Assembly (NCBI GenBank): GCA_963770375.1
Contig: CAVYPM010000006.1
Coordinates: forward strand, 62,001 to 126,000
DNA: 64,000 nucleotides
Direction of reading: 5' to 3'
DNA from: DASVBE01 sp963770375
GTDB lineage: Bacteria; Actinomycetota; Actinomycetes; Streptosporangiales; Streptosporangiaceae
Positions within the stretch are counted from its first letter, which is position 1. Every line of letters begins with the position of its first letter. A program made the translations under genes and the position numbers. Below the pieces are notes generated by a model, which searched no databases, was not told the origin of the DNA, and saw nothing but the letters and a program-made list of their open reading frames with translations. Positions 42,218 to 50,888 of the stretch are shown here, in pieces.

Positions 42218-43039
42218 ATGCCAGGCCGGCACTCCCAGCGGCGCGGTCGGCGCCGTAGCTGGGGGCGGGTCAGCTGGGTGCTCCCGCTGGCCGCGGCACT
42301 GGTCGCGGGTGGTTTCGTGGTCAGCAGGAACTCGGGCGGGCCGCCGGTGCCGTCCGCCGGGAGGTCCGCGCCGCCCGGGCCGTGCCCCGCAGCCCAGGAC
42401 TCCGTGACCATCGCCGCCAACTGCACCCGCACCAGCGGGCACGGCGCACGCGGCGGCACCGGCGTCCCGAAGAGCAACGGCGCCTCGCGCACCGGGCAGG
42501 GTTCCGGGCCGGGCAGCCAGCACCGGGCCGGTGGCCCGCACCCAGCGCAGTCGCCGCCCGCGAGCCCGCCGGCGGGCAGCCCGCCGACCGGGAGCCCGCC
42601 GCCCGGCATGCTGCAGCAGAACTCGGCCGCGGCCCAGGTGCTGGGGCTGATCAACCAGACCAGGGCGCAGGAAGGCCTGCCGCCCTACGAGGTCGACCCG
42701 GACCTGATGGCCAGCGCGCTGGGCCATGACCTGCGGATGGAGGACGGCTGCGGGCTGTCGCACCAGTGCCCGCACGAGCCGGACCTGGGCGCGCGGGAGA
42801 CCGCCGCGGGTGTGCACTGGACCTCGGCCGGGGAGAACATCGCCAACGGCCGCTTTGCCACGTCCAGCTCGGAGATCACCGCGATCGCCCTGAGCCTCAC
42901 CCGCCGGATGCTGAACGAGAGCCCGCCCAGCGACGGGCACCGGAAGAACATGCTCAGCCACTCGTTCACGTCCATCGGCATCGCGGTGATCGTCGATGAC
43001 GCCGGGACGGTCTGGATGACCCAGGACTTCACCAACTAG
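42218..43039 (+). CDS. Secreted or membrane-anchored CAP/SCP domain protein
   Basis: A 273-residue extracellular protein. A membrane or signal segment (about 20-37, VLPLAAALVAGGFVVS) is followed by a low-complexity Gly/Ser/Pro linker (about 40-125, with repeats of GSPP) and a CAP domain (about 135-273): VLGLINQTRAQEGLPPYEVD, the His of ALGHDLRMEDGC, the HWTSAGENIANGRF motif and GHRKNMLSHSFTSIGI. CAP proteins in bacteria act at the cell surface, often on the wall; the target is unknown. ATG follows GAGGTGG. The 222-bp gap before it has a small stem (42150-42166) but no recognisable riboswitch. Confidence 0.88.
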   Translation: MPGRHSQRRGRRRSWGRVSWVLPLAAALVAGGFVVSRNSGGPPVPSAGRSAPPGPCPAAQDSVTIAANCTRTSGHGARGGTGVPKSNGASRTGQGSGPGSQHRAGGPHPAQSPPASPPAGSPPTGSPPPGMLQQNSAAAQVLGLINQTRAQEGLPPYEVDPDLMASALGHDLRMEDGCGLSHQCPHEPDLGARETAAGVHWTSAGENIANGRFATSSSEITAIALSLTRRMLNESPPSDGHRKNMLSHSFTSIGIAVIVDDAGTVWMTQDFTN

Positions 43040-43041
43040 CG

Positions 43042-44559
43042 GTGCCAGAGCCGGCCGCAGATCTGCCGGACCCGGCGCTGGTCGTCCTGATCGGGGCGGC
43101 CGGGTCGGGGAAATCCACCTGGGCAACGGCCCGCTACCGGCCCGCCGAGATCGTCTCCGCGGACCAGCTGCGCGGCGTCGTCGGCAGCGGTGAGCATGAC
43201 CTGGCCGCCTCCACGGACGCGTTCCGTCTGCTCGACCAGATCGTCGCGGCCCGGCTGGGCCGCGGCCTGACCACCGTGGTGGACACTCTCGGGCTGGATC
43301 CGGCCCGCCGCCGGGCGCAGCGGGAACTGGCCCGACGCGTGGGCCTGCCCGCGGTCGCGGTGCTGCTGGAGACCAGCCCGGCGGAGTGCCGGGCCCGCAA
43401 CCGGGCGCGGGACCGGCCGGTGCCCGCCACCGTCCTGGACGGCCAGCTGCGGCGGATGGCCGCGGTACCGGCCGAGGTCGCCGCCGAGGGCTGGGACGTG
43501 GTCCTGGCCGGCCCCGCCCCGGGCGCCGCCCAGCCGGGCCTCGCCGCCGCGGCCGCGCCCGCCGCCGCTGCCGCACCCGGCCCCGCCGCACCGGGGGACG
43601 CCGGCCCGCTCCGCCCGGAGCCGGGCCGGCTCGGCTTCGTCCTGCAGATCTCCCGGTTCCCGTGGGGCGGCGACCCGGCGGCCTGGCTGGCCGCGGTGAC
43701 CAGGGCCGCGGCCGAGGCCGGCTTCGAGGGCGTCGCGCTGATGGACCACCTGATCCAGATCCCGCAGGTGGACCGGGCCTGGGAGCCGATCCCCGAGCCG
43801 TTCGTCACCCTCGGCCTGCTGGCCGGCCTGGGCACCGGCCTGCGGCTGGGCACGCTGGTCACGCCGGTGACCTTCCGCGCGCCCGGGGTTCTGGCCAAGG
43901 CCGTGGCCACGCTGGACGTGCTGAGCGGCGGCCGGGCCTTCTGCGGCATCGGCGCGGGCTGGTGGGACCGCGAGCACGCCGGGTTCGGGCTGCCGTTCCC
44001 GCCCGCGGGGGCTCGTCTCGATCAGCTGGAGACGGCGATCGAGACCATGCGGGCGCTGTGGCGCGCGGGCACCAAGCCGTACCGGGGCGACCGGGTGTCG
44101 CTGCCGGAGACGACCTGCTATCCGCGCCCGGCCGGCCAGGTCCCGGTCATCGTCGGCGGCTCCGGCGAGCGGCGCACACTGCGCATCGCGGCCCGCCTCG
44201 GCGACGGCTGCAACCTGCCGTCCGGCCCGGACGACGTCCTGGACCGCAAGCTGGCCGTGCTGCGCGCGTACTGCGCCGAAGCGGACCGGGACCCGGCCAG
44301 CCTGCTGATCACCGTCCTCGACCTCCCGGTCGTCGGCCGGGACCGGGAGCACGCCGCCGCCCTCGTCGAGCGGCTGCGCGGGCGCACCACCGCGGCCGCG
44401 TTCGCCCGGCGGCATCACGCCGGGACGGCAGGCCAGCACGTGGACCGGTACCGCCTGCTGGCCGCCCGCGGCGTGCACTGGGTGTTCGTCGCGCTGCCGG
44501 ACCTGGCCGGCCCCGGCGACGTGCTCCGCCTGGCCCCGGTGACCCGCGCCTTCCGCTGA
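43042..44559 (+). CDS. Fusion of P-loop kinase-like domain and F420-type LLM oxidoreductase
   Basis: A 505-residue two-domain protein. The N-terminal part (1-155) is an AAA_33/zeta-toxin-like P-loop domain: LIGAAGSGKSTWATARY (Walker A), SADQLRGVVGSGEHD, TVVDTLGLDPARRRAQRELA and ARNRARDRPVPATVLDGQLR. An Ala/Pro linker (about 165-195) joins a luciferase-like domain (about 197-505): LGFVLQISRFPWGGDPAAWL, GLRLGTLVTPVTFRAPGVLA, GAGWWDREHAGFGLPFP and VPVIVGGSGERRTLRIAAR, the F420-dependent class. The GTG starts 2 bp after the CAP stop. The combined role is unknown; a kinase or nucleotide-sensing domain that controls or supplies the oxidoreductase is inference. Confidence 0.82.
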   Translation: MPEPAADLPDPALVVLIGAAGSGKSTWATARYRPAEIVSADQLRGVVGSGEHDLAASTDAFRLLDQIVAARLGRGLTTVVDTLGLDPARRRAQRELARRVGLPAVAVLLETSPAECRARNRARDRPVPATVLDGQLRRMAAVPAEVAAEGWDVVLAGPAPGAAQPGLAAAAAPAAAAAPGPAAPGDAGPLRPEPGRLGFVLQISRFPWGGDPAAWLAAVTRAAAEAGFEGVALMDHLIQIPQVDRAWEPIPEPFVTLGLLAGLGTGLRLGTLVTPVTFRAPGVLAKAVATLDVLSGGRAFCGIGAGWWDREHAGFGLPFPPAGARLDQLETAIETMRALWRAGTKPYRGDRVSLPETTCYPRPAGQVPVIVGGSGERRTLRIAARLGDGCNLPSGPDDVLDRKLAVLRAYCAEADRDPASLLITVLDLPVVGRDREHAAALVERLRGRTTAAAFARRHHAGTAGQHVDRYRLLAARGVHWVFVALPDLAGPGDVLRLAPVTRAFR

Positions 44560-44628
44560 CCGACCGGGACCGCGGCCGGCAGGCGCTTACGATCGGGGAT
44601 AGGACCCACCGGGAGGGATGATCCGCAC

Positions 44629-45228
44629 ATGGCCATCGTGTCGCGCGGCTTCAAGGGCCGGGGCCGCAGCTCAGACCCCGAGCTGCCGCCGGGCCAGTAC
44701 CTGGTCACCGACTTCCCGGTGCTGTCGGCCGGGCCGACGCCGCGGGTCGACCTGCGCCGCTGGCAGCTCAAACTCGTCACCGAGACCGGCGACACCCAGA
44801 CCTGGGACTGGCCCGCGCTGCAGGCGCTGCCCCGCGAGGACATCACCGTCGACCTGCACTGCGTGACCAAGTGGTCCAAGCTCGGCACCCGGTGGACCGG
44901 CATCTCGCTGGACACGCTGCTGGACGGGATCACCACCGCCGCCGGGTTCGCCCTGGTCGGCAGCTACGGCGGGTACACCACCAACCTGCCGCTGGCCGAC
45001 CTGCGCGACGGCCAGGCCTGGATCGCGTTCTCCTACGCGGGCAAAGAACTGCCCGCGGAGCACGGCGGCCCGGCCCGGCTGCTGGTCCCGCACCTGTACC
45101 TGTGGAAGTCGGCCAAGTGGGTGAACGAGATCCGGCTGCAGGAGCAGGACACCCAGGGCTTCTGGGAGAGCGTCGGCTACCACAACTACGGTGACCCGTG
45201 GCAAGAGCAGCGGTACTGGGGCGACTGA
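44629..45228 (+). CDS. Molybdopterin-dependent oxidoreductase (sulfite oxidase/YedY-like)
   Basis: A 199-residue single-domain member of the sulfite oxidase fold. VDLHCVTKWS carries the Mo-ligand Cys (Cys78); RWTGISLDTLLDGI, GYTTNLPLADLRDGQAWIAF, PAEHGGPARLLVPHLYLWKS and AKWVNEIRLQEQDTQGFWE are typical. No signal or Tat peptide, so it is cytoplasmic, unlike YedY. The gene overlaps the flavoreductase by 31 bp, and a DUF6510 protein follows; this trio looks like one electron-transfer unit. The substrate is unknown. Confidence 0.88.
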   Translation: MAIVSRGFKGRGRSSDPELPPGQYLVTDFPVLSAGPTPRVDLRRWQLKLVTETGDTQTWDWPALQALPREDITVDLHCVTKWSKLGTRWTGISLDTLLDGITTAAGFALVGSYGGYTTNLPLADLRDGQAWIAFSYAGKELPAEHGGPARLLVPHLYLWKSAKWVNEIRLQEQDTQGFWESVGYHNYGDPWQEQRYWGD

Positions 45229-45965
45229 CCTGGCGGGTCGCGACCGTCGTCGCGGTCCGCCCGGAGAACGCCCGCGCGGTCACGATCGTGCTGGACGTGC
45301 CCGGCTGGCCCGGCCACCTGGCCGGCCAGCACGTCGACCTCCGGCTGACCGCCGAGGACGGCTACCAGGCCCAGCGGTCCTACTCGATCGCCTCGGCGCC
45401 GGACGGCGACCGCGTGGAGCTCACCGTCGTGGAAGTCGACGACGGCGAGGTCTCGGAGTACCTGACAACGATCGTCGCCGCCGGTGACCAGATGGAAGTC
45501 CGCGGCCCGGTGGGCGGCTGGTTCGTCTGGCGGCCGGACGCCCCGGGCCCGTTCCGGCCGGTCATGCTGGTCGCCGGCGGCTCCGGCCTGGTGCCGCTGA
45601 TGGCCATGATCAGGGTCCGGGCGGAATCGGCGACAAGGGTCCCGTTCCGCCTGGTGTATTCCGTCCGCGACTCCGGGTCACTGCTGTACCGTGAGGAACT
45701 GGATCGCCTGTCCCGCAAGGACGGCGGCCTGCACGTCACCTTCGCGTTTACCCGGACAGCACCGCCCGGGTCCGCCTGGCGCACCGGGCGGATCACTGCG
45801 CGGCTGCTCGCGGAGGCCGGCTGGCCCTCAGTGGACGAGCCGGATGTGTTCGTCTGCGGCCCGACTGGCTTTGTCGAGTCGGCCGCGAACCTGCTGGTCG
45901 ACCTAGGTCACGACCCGCAGCGGATCAGGACCGAGCGGTTTGGCAGTCCGGGAGGCAGGCCATGA
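45198..45965 (+). CDS. FAD/NAD(P)-binding ferredoxin reductase-like protein
   Basis: A 255-residue FNR-fold reductase. The FAD site is RSYSIASAP (RxYS) with LAGQHVDLRL before it, and the pyridine nucleotide site VMLVAGGSGLVPLMAMIRVR with the end DVFVCGPTGFVESAANLL. No ferredoxin domain. It most likely passes NAD(P)H electrons to or from the molybdopterin enzyme. GTG 45198 lies within the end of that gene; the stop overlaps the DUF6510 ATG. Confidence 0.88.
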   Translation: MARAAVLGRLTWRVATVVAVRPENARAVTIVLDVPGWPGHLAGQHVDLRLTAEDGYQAQRSYSIASAPDGDRVELTVVEVDDGEVSEYLTTIVAAGDQMEVRGPVGGWFVWRPDAPGPFRPVMLVAGGSGLVPLMAMIRVRAESATRVPFRLVYSVRDSGSLLYREELDRLSRKDGGLHVTFAFTRTAPPGSAWRTGRITARLLAEAGWPSVDEPDVFVCGPTGFVESAANLLVDLGHDPQRIRTERFGSPGGRP

Positions 45966-46243
45966 CGCAGTCCCGGCTCGACGGCAACGCGCTGGCGGGC
46001 AACCTGAGCGAGATCTTCCGGGTGGACATCACCGCGGCGTTCGGGCAGTGCACGCACTGCAAGAACGGCGGGCCGGTGGCGGAGACCTGGGTGTTCTCCA
46101 GCGCGGCCGGGATGGTGGCCCGCTGCCCGGTCTGCGCCGAGGTCGTGCTCCGGCTGGTCCGCGACACCGGCCGGGCCTGGCTGGACCTGAGCGGCCTCGA
46201 CTGCCTCCAGATCGCCATCCCCGACGATCCCCCGCCGGCGTAG
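45962..46243 (+). CDS. DUF6510 family zinc-ribbon-like protein
   Basis: A 93-residue protein with LDGNALAGNLSEIFRVDITA, then a CTHCKNGG and CPVCAEVVLRL pair of CxxC motifs about 34 residues apart, likely binding Zn or an Fe-S cluster. DUF6510 proteins are small actinobacterial partners of molybdopterin oxidoreductase operons. Overlaps the flavoreductase stop by 4 bp (ATGA). A rubredoxin-like electron carrier is one possible role, but this is inference. Confidence 0.75.
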   Translation: MTQSRLDGNALAGNLSEIFRVDITAAFGQCTHCKNGGPVAETWVFSSAAGMVARCPVCAEVVLRLVRDTGRAWLDLSGLDCLQIAIPDDPPPA

Positions 46244-46285
46244 CTGGCCCTTCTGACCTGCGGATATAGATCAGTATCGCTTGTC

Positions 46286-46299
46286 CGCTCACCGCGAAC
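46286..46299 (+). promoter_or_regulatory. Possible ClgR box before lon
   Basis: CGCTCACCGCGAAC matches the ClgR consensus CGCYNANRGCGWWS (Corynebacterium/Streptomyces) except at the R position. ClgR activates clp and lon protease genes in actinomycetes. About 80 bp before the lon start. Confidence 0.45.
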
Positions 46300-46317
46300 A
46301 CCCATGCGGAAACAAAC

Positions 46318-46362
46318 CTGGTCGTCACTTGCTTGAGAGGTGTAAGCAAGTAATTCGACCAG
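46318..46362. promoter_or_regulatory. Inverted repeat before lon (HspR/HAIR-like position)
   Basis: ACTTGCTT-N9-AAGCAAGT (46327-46351), nested within CTGGTCG...CGACCAG (46318-46362). It lies just before the lon GTG. HspR boxes (CTTGAGT-N7-ACTCAAG) control lon in Streptomyces; this repeat is of similar size but different letters, so it may be another heat-shock or stress operator or a leader hairpin. Confidence 0.5.
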
Positions 46363-46376
46363 GGAAGTGAACCCGA

Positions 46377-48741
46377 GTGAGCGAAACCCTTTCCCTGCCG
46401 GTGCTGCCGCTGGACGACTCCGTGGTGCTGCCGACCATGGTGGTCCCGCTCGACATATCCGGCCCCGAGGCCCGCGCGGCGATCGAGGCCGCCCAGGTGT
46501 CCGCCACCGGCGACGATAACCCGCGGGTGCTGCTGGTGCCCCGGGTGGACGGCAAGTACTCCGCGGTCGGCACGCTCGGCGTGGTCGAGCAGACCGGCCG
46601 GCTGCCGAGCGGCGAGCCCGCCGCCGTGGTCCGCGGCCTGTCCCGGGTCCGGGTCGGCGTCGGCACGGTCGGCCCCGGCGCGGCCCTGTGGGTCAACGGC
46701 ACGGAGGTCACCGAGCCGGACGCCACCGCCCGCGCGCACGAGCTGGCCCGCGAGTACCGCGGCATCGCCGCCGCGATCCTGCAGAAGCGCGGCGCCTGGC
46801 AGGTCGTCGACGTCCTGCAGCGGATCAGCGACCCGTCCGCGCTGGCCGACAGCGCGGGCTACGCCAGCTACCTGACCCACGCCCAGCGCACCGAGCTGCT
46901 GGAGACCGCGGACGCTGAAGCAGCGGCTGACGAAGCTGATCGGCTGGGCCCGCGACCACCTCGCCGAGCTCGACGTCGCGGCGACGATCGAGAACGACGT
47001 CCGCGAGGGCATGGAGAAGCAGCAGCGCGAGTTCCTGCTCCGCCAGCAGCTGGCCGCGATCCGCAAGGAGCTGGCCGAGCTGGACGGCAAGCCGGCCTCC
47101 GAGGAGGACGACTACCGGTCCCGGATCGAGGCCGCCGACCTGCCGGAGAAGGTCCGGGAGGCGGCTCTGAAGGAAGCGGCCAAGCTGGAGCGCGGCTCCG
47201 ACCAGTCGCCGGAGGCGAGCTGGATCCGCACCTGGCTGGACACGGTCCTGGAGATCCCGTGGAACACCCGCACCGACGACGCCTATGACATCACCGGCAG
47301 CCGGGCGGTGCTGGACGCCGATCACGCGGGCCTGGACGACGTCAAGGACCGCATCATCGAGTACCTCGCGGTCCGCAAGCGCCGCGCGGACAAGGGCCTG
47401 ACCCTGGTCGGCGGCCGCCGCAGCGGCGCGGTGCTGGCCCTGGCCGGCCCGCCCGGCGTGGGCAAGACCTCGCTCGGCGAGTCGGTGGCCCGGGCCATGG
47501 GCCGCAAGTTCGCCCGGGTCGCGCTGGGCGGCGTGCGGGACGAGGCGGAGATCCGCGGTCACCGGCGCACCTACGTCGGCGCGCTGCCCGGCCGCATCGC
47601 CCGCGCCATCAAGGAGGCCGGCTCGATGAACCCGGTCATCCTGCTGGACGAGGTCGACAAGCTCGGCTCGGACTACCGCGGTGACCCGACCGCGGCCCTG
47701 CTCGAGGTCCTCGACCCGGCGCAGAACCACACGTTCCGCGACCACTACCTGGAGGTCGAGCTCGACCTGTCGGACGTGCTGTTCATCGCCACCGCGAACG
47801 TGGTCGACGCCATCCCCAGCCCGCTGCTGGACCGGATGGAGCTGATCACGCTGGACGGCTACACCGAGGACGAGAAGGTCACGATCGCCCGCGACCACCT
47901 GCTGCCCAGGCAGCTGGAGCGCGCCGGTCTTGACGCGCCCGACGTGACCATTCAGGACGGCGCGATCCGGCGGCTGGCCGCGGAGTACACCCGCGAGGCG
48001 GGCGTCCGCGCGCTGGAGCGCAGCCTGGCCCGCGTGCTGCGGAAGATCGCCGCGCAGGTGGCGTCGGGCGACGCGGAGCTGCCGGTCACGGTGGGCCCGG
48101 ACGACCTGACCGGCTACCTGGGCCGGCCGCGGCACACCCCGGAGTCCGCGGAGCGGACCGCGGTGCCCGGCGTGGCCACCGGCCTGGCGGTGACCGGCAC
48201 CGGCGGCGACGTCCTGTTCATCGAGGCGTCGCTGGCCGACCCGGAGACCGGCAGCACCGGTGTCACGCTGACCGGCCAGCTGGGCGACGTGATGAAGGAG
48301 TCGGCCCAGATCGCGCTGTCCTACCTGCGCTCGCACGGCGCGGAGCTCGAGCTCCCGGTCGCCGACCTGAAGGACCGCGGGGTCCACGTCCACGTGCCGG
48401 CCGGCGCCGTGCCCAAGGACGGGCCGAGCGCCGGGGTGACGATGACCACCGCGCTGGCCTCGCTGCTGTCCGGCCGGCTGGTCCGCTCCGACGTGGCGAT
48501 GACCGGCGAGGTCTCGCTGACCGGGCGGGTGCTGCCGATCGGCGGGGTGAAGCAGAAGCTGCTCGCCGCGCACCGGGCCGGGATCACCACCGTGCTGATC
48601 CCGCAGCGCAACGAGCCGGACCTGGACGACGTCCCCGAGGACGTCCGCGGCGAGCTGACCGTTCACCCGGTCAGCGACGTGCGCCAGGTGCTGGAGCTGG
48701 CCCTGGAGCCGGCCGTGGCCCGCACCGCGGTCGCCGCCTGA
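46377..48741 (+). CDS. lon: ATP-dependent protease Lon, frame broken once
   Basis: Cytoplasmic AAA+ protease of about 787 residues. The substrate-binding domain (SETLSLPVLPLDDSVVLPTM) is in one frame; the coiled coil (EGMEKQQREFLLRQQLAAIR), Walker A GPPGVGKTSLGES, sensor ILLDEVDKLGSDYRG and protease site (VPKDGPSAGVTMTTALASLL, Ser in GPSAG) are in the next. They join as ETAD-LKQRLTKLIGW, the same length as other Lon proteins, if the G at 46914 is extra. The span is one base over a multiple of three, supporting an insertion error. Start GTG 46377; an operator-like region precedes it. Confidence 0.92.
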
Positions 48742-48773
48742 CCCGGCCAGCCCGGCCCGGCTGACAACCCGGT

Positions 48774-48803
48774 GGCCCGGTCCCCTCGCGCGGGGGCCGG
48801 GCC
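48774..48803. terminator. Two-way terminator between lon and thrB
   Basis: GGCCCGG-T-CCCC and GGGG-G-CCGGGCC pair into a 12-bp stem (one T-G pair) with a 6-base loop, between two convergent stops 72 bp apart. Confidence 0.65.
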
Positions 48804-48813
48804 GCTGGCGTCT

Positions 48814-49794
48814 TCAGCTCAGGACCGTGGCCCCGGTCAGGTCCGCGGCCAGCGGCAGCACCCGCCACTGCTCGGGCTGGGCGTCCGCGATCGCGGCCAC
48901 CTCGTCCGCGCCCGGCCGCTGGCCGGCCACGGTCAGCGCCAGCACCGCCGGCCCGGCCCCGGACACCACCGCGGGCACCCCGGCCGCGCGCAGCGCGCCG
49001 ATCAGCGCGGCCGTTCCGGGCATGGCCCCGGCCCGGTACCGCTGGTGCAGGTAATCCTCGGTGGCCTCGAGCAGTGCGTCCGCCGCCCCGGTCAGCGCCG
49101 CGATCAGCAGCGCCGCCCGCGCCGAGTTCTGGGCCGCGTCGGCGTGCGGCACCGACGCTGGCAGGGCCTGTCGTGCCACGGACGTGGACACTGGTTTCAG
49201 GGGTACGCAGAGAACCGGCGCGAGTCCCGGCCGCGGGGCCAGCCGCACCGCGCGCGGCGCCAGCACCGCCGGGTCCTCCCCGGCCGCCGCCAGCCACGCG
49301 ATCGTCAGCCCGCCGGACAGGCACGCGGCCACGTTGTCCGGGTGCCCCTCCAGCTCGCTGGCGAGGCGCAGCAGGCCCGCCTCGTCCAGCGGCCCGCCCG
49401 GCGCGGCCGGCCCGTCCCCGCTGCCCGGGCCGCCCGGGCTGATCAGCGCCCGCGCGGCCACCAGCCCGGCCACGATCGCGGCTGCCGACGAGCCCAGGCC
49501 GAACCCGTGCGGGATCATGTTCCGGCAGCTGATCGCCAGCCCCGGCGGCTGCGCGCCGGCCGCCTCGAAGGCCGCCCGCATGGCCCGGACGACCAGGTGC
49601 GCCTCCCCCGCGTCCTGGGTCTCCTCGCCGTACCCGGTCACCTCGATGGCCAGGCCGCCGCCGATGATCTGCGCGGTCACCGTGTCGTGCAGGGTCAGCG
49701 CCAGGCCCAGCGCGTCGAAGCCGGGGCCCAGGTTGGCGCTGGTCGCCGGGGCGCGGACGGTGACCGCGGCGTCCGTCCAGCGGGGGCCGGTCAC
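48814..49794 (-). CDS. thrB: Homoserine kinase
   Basis: Phosphorylates homoserine for threonine synthesis, 326 residues, GHMP kinase fold. VRAPATSANLGPGFDALGLA, IPHGFGLGSSAAAIVAGLVA (ATP loop), SELEGHPDNVAACLSGGLTI and AVVSGAGPAVLAL are diagnostic. GTG 49794 overlaps the thrC stop (GTGA). Last gene of the hom-thrC-thrB operon. Confidence 0.94.
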   Translation of the reverse strand: MTGPRWTDAAVTVRAPATSANLGPGFDALGLALTLHDTVTAQIIGGGLAIEVTGYGEETQDAGEAHLVVRAMRAAFEAAGAQPPGLAISCRNMIPHGFGLGSSAAAIVAGLVAARALISPGGPGSGDGPAAPGGPLDEAGLLRLASELEGHPDNVAACLSGGLTIAWLAAAGEDPAVLAPRAVRLAPRPGLAPVLCVPLKPVSTSVARQALPASVPHADAAQNSARAALLIAALTGAADALLEATEDYLHQRYRAGAMPGTAALIGALRAAGVPAVVSGAGPAVLALTVAGQRPGADEVAAIADAQPEQWRVLPLAADLTGATVLS

Positions 49795-50888
49795 GCCAGG
49801 CCCAGCGCCGCGGCCGCGGCGCCCGGGTCCGTCCCGATGGTGGGCGCCGGCTCCTTCGTGATTGCCGTCACGATGTCCGGTTCCTTCAGCCCGGTGCCGG
49901 TGATCGTGCACACCACCACCGAGCCGCGCGCGATCTGCCCGGCCGCGCTGGCCTGCAGCAGGCCGGCCACGCTGGCCGCCGAGGCCAGCTCGCCGAACAC
50001 CGCCTCGTCCCGGGCCAGCCGCAGGTAGGCGGACAGGATCTCCTCGTCGGTGACCGCGCCGATCATCCCGCCGGACTCGTCCCTGGCCTGCTCGGCCAGC
50101 CGCCAGGAGGCCGGGTTGCCGATCCGGATCGCGGTCGCGATCGTGTCCGGATCGCGGACCGGCGCGCCGTTCACGATCGGCGCCGCCCCGGCGGCCTGGA
50201 ACCCGGCCATCCGCGGCGCCTTCGTGGCCCGGCCCGCGGCGCGGTACTCGGTGTACCCGCGCCAGTAGGCGGTGATGTTGCCCGCGTTGCCGACCGGCAG
50301 GCAGTGCACGTCCGGCGCGTCGCCGAGCGCGTCCACGATCTCGAACGCCGCGGTCTTCTGGCCTTCGAGCCGGTCGTTGTTGACCGAGTTGACCAGCGCC
50401 ACCGGGTACTCCGCGGCGAGCTTGCGGACCATTTCCAGGCAGTCGTCGAAGTTGCCGTCGACCTGGAGCAGCTTGGCGCCGTGCACCAGCGCCTGCACCA
50501 TCTTGCCGATCGCGATCATGCCGCTGGGCACGATCACCGCGCAGCCCAGGCCGGCCCGGGCCGCGTAGGCGGCGGCGCTGGCGCTGGTGTTGCCGGTGGA
50601 CGCGCAGATGACCATGGTGGCGCCGCGGGCCGCGGCCAGCGTGACCGCCACGGTCATCCCGCGGTCCTTGAACGACCCGGTCGGGTTGGCCCCCTCGACC
50701 TTGAGGAACACCTCGCAGCCGGTCTGCCGGGACAGCGCGGGCGCGTGCAGCAGCGGTGTGCCGCCCTCGCCCAGCGTCACCGGCGTGCAGTCCGCGGGCA
50801 CCGGCAGCCGGCCGGCGTACTCCGCGATCACGCCCCGCCACCGGCCGGCCGCCGCGCTGACCGGCGGGCGGGCGGTTGCCGGGCTCAT
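49791..50888 (-). CDS. thrC: Threonine synthase
   Basis: PLP enzyme converting phosphohomoserine to threonine, 365 residues of the short bacterial class. The PLP Lys is in GANPTGSFKDRGMTVAV; CASTGNTSASAAAYAARAGL, PVGNAGNITAYWRG and the GLKEPDIVTAIT end are typical. ATG 50888 follows GGAGGAG inside hom and overlaps its stop (ATGA). Frames upstream to 51413 are hom out of frame. Confidence 0.95.
   Translation of the reverse strand: MSPATARPPVSAAAGRWRGVIAEYAGRLPVPADCTPVTLGEGGTPLLHAPALSRQTGCEVFLKVEGANPTGSFKDRGMTVAVTLAAARGATMVICASTGNTSASAAAYAARAGLGCAVIVPSGMIAIGKMVQALVHGAKLLQVDGNFDDCLEMVRKLAAEYPVALVNSVNNDRLEGQKTAAFEIVDALGDAPDVHCLPVGNAGNITAYWRGYTEYRAAGRATKAPRMAGFQAAGAAPIVNGAPVRDPDTIATAIRIGNPASWRLAEQARDESGGMIGAVTDEEILSAYLRLARDEAVFGELASAASVAGLLQASAAGQIARGSVVVCTITGTGLKEPDIVTAITKEPAPTIGTDPGAAAAALGLA

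Noticed and set aside
48772..50028. Long plus-strand frame over thrB and thrC
   Set aside because: Shadow; the thr genes on the minus strand are conserved and overlapped in the usual way.
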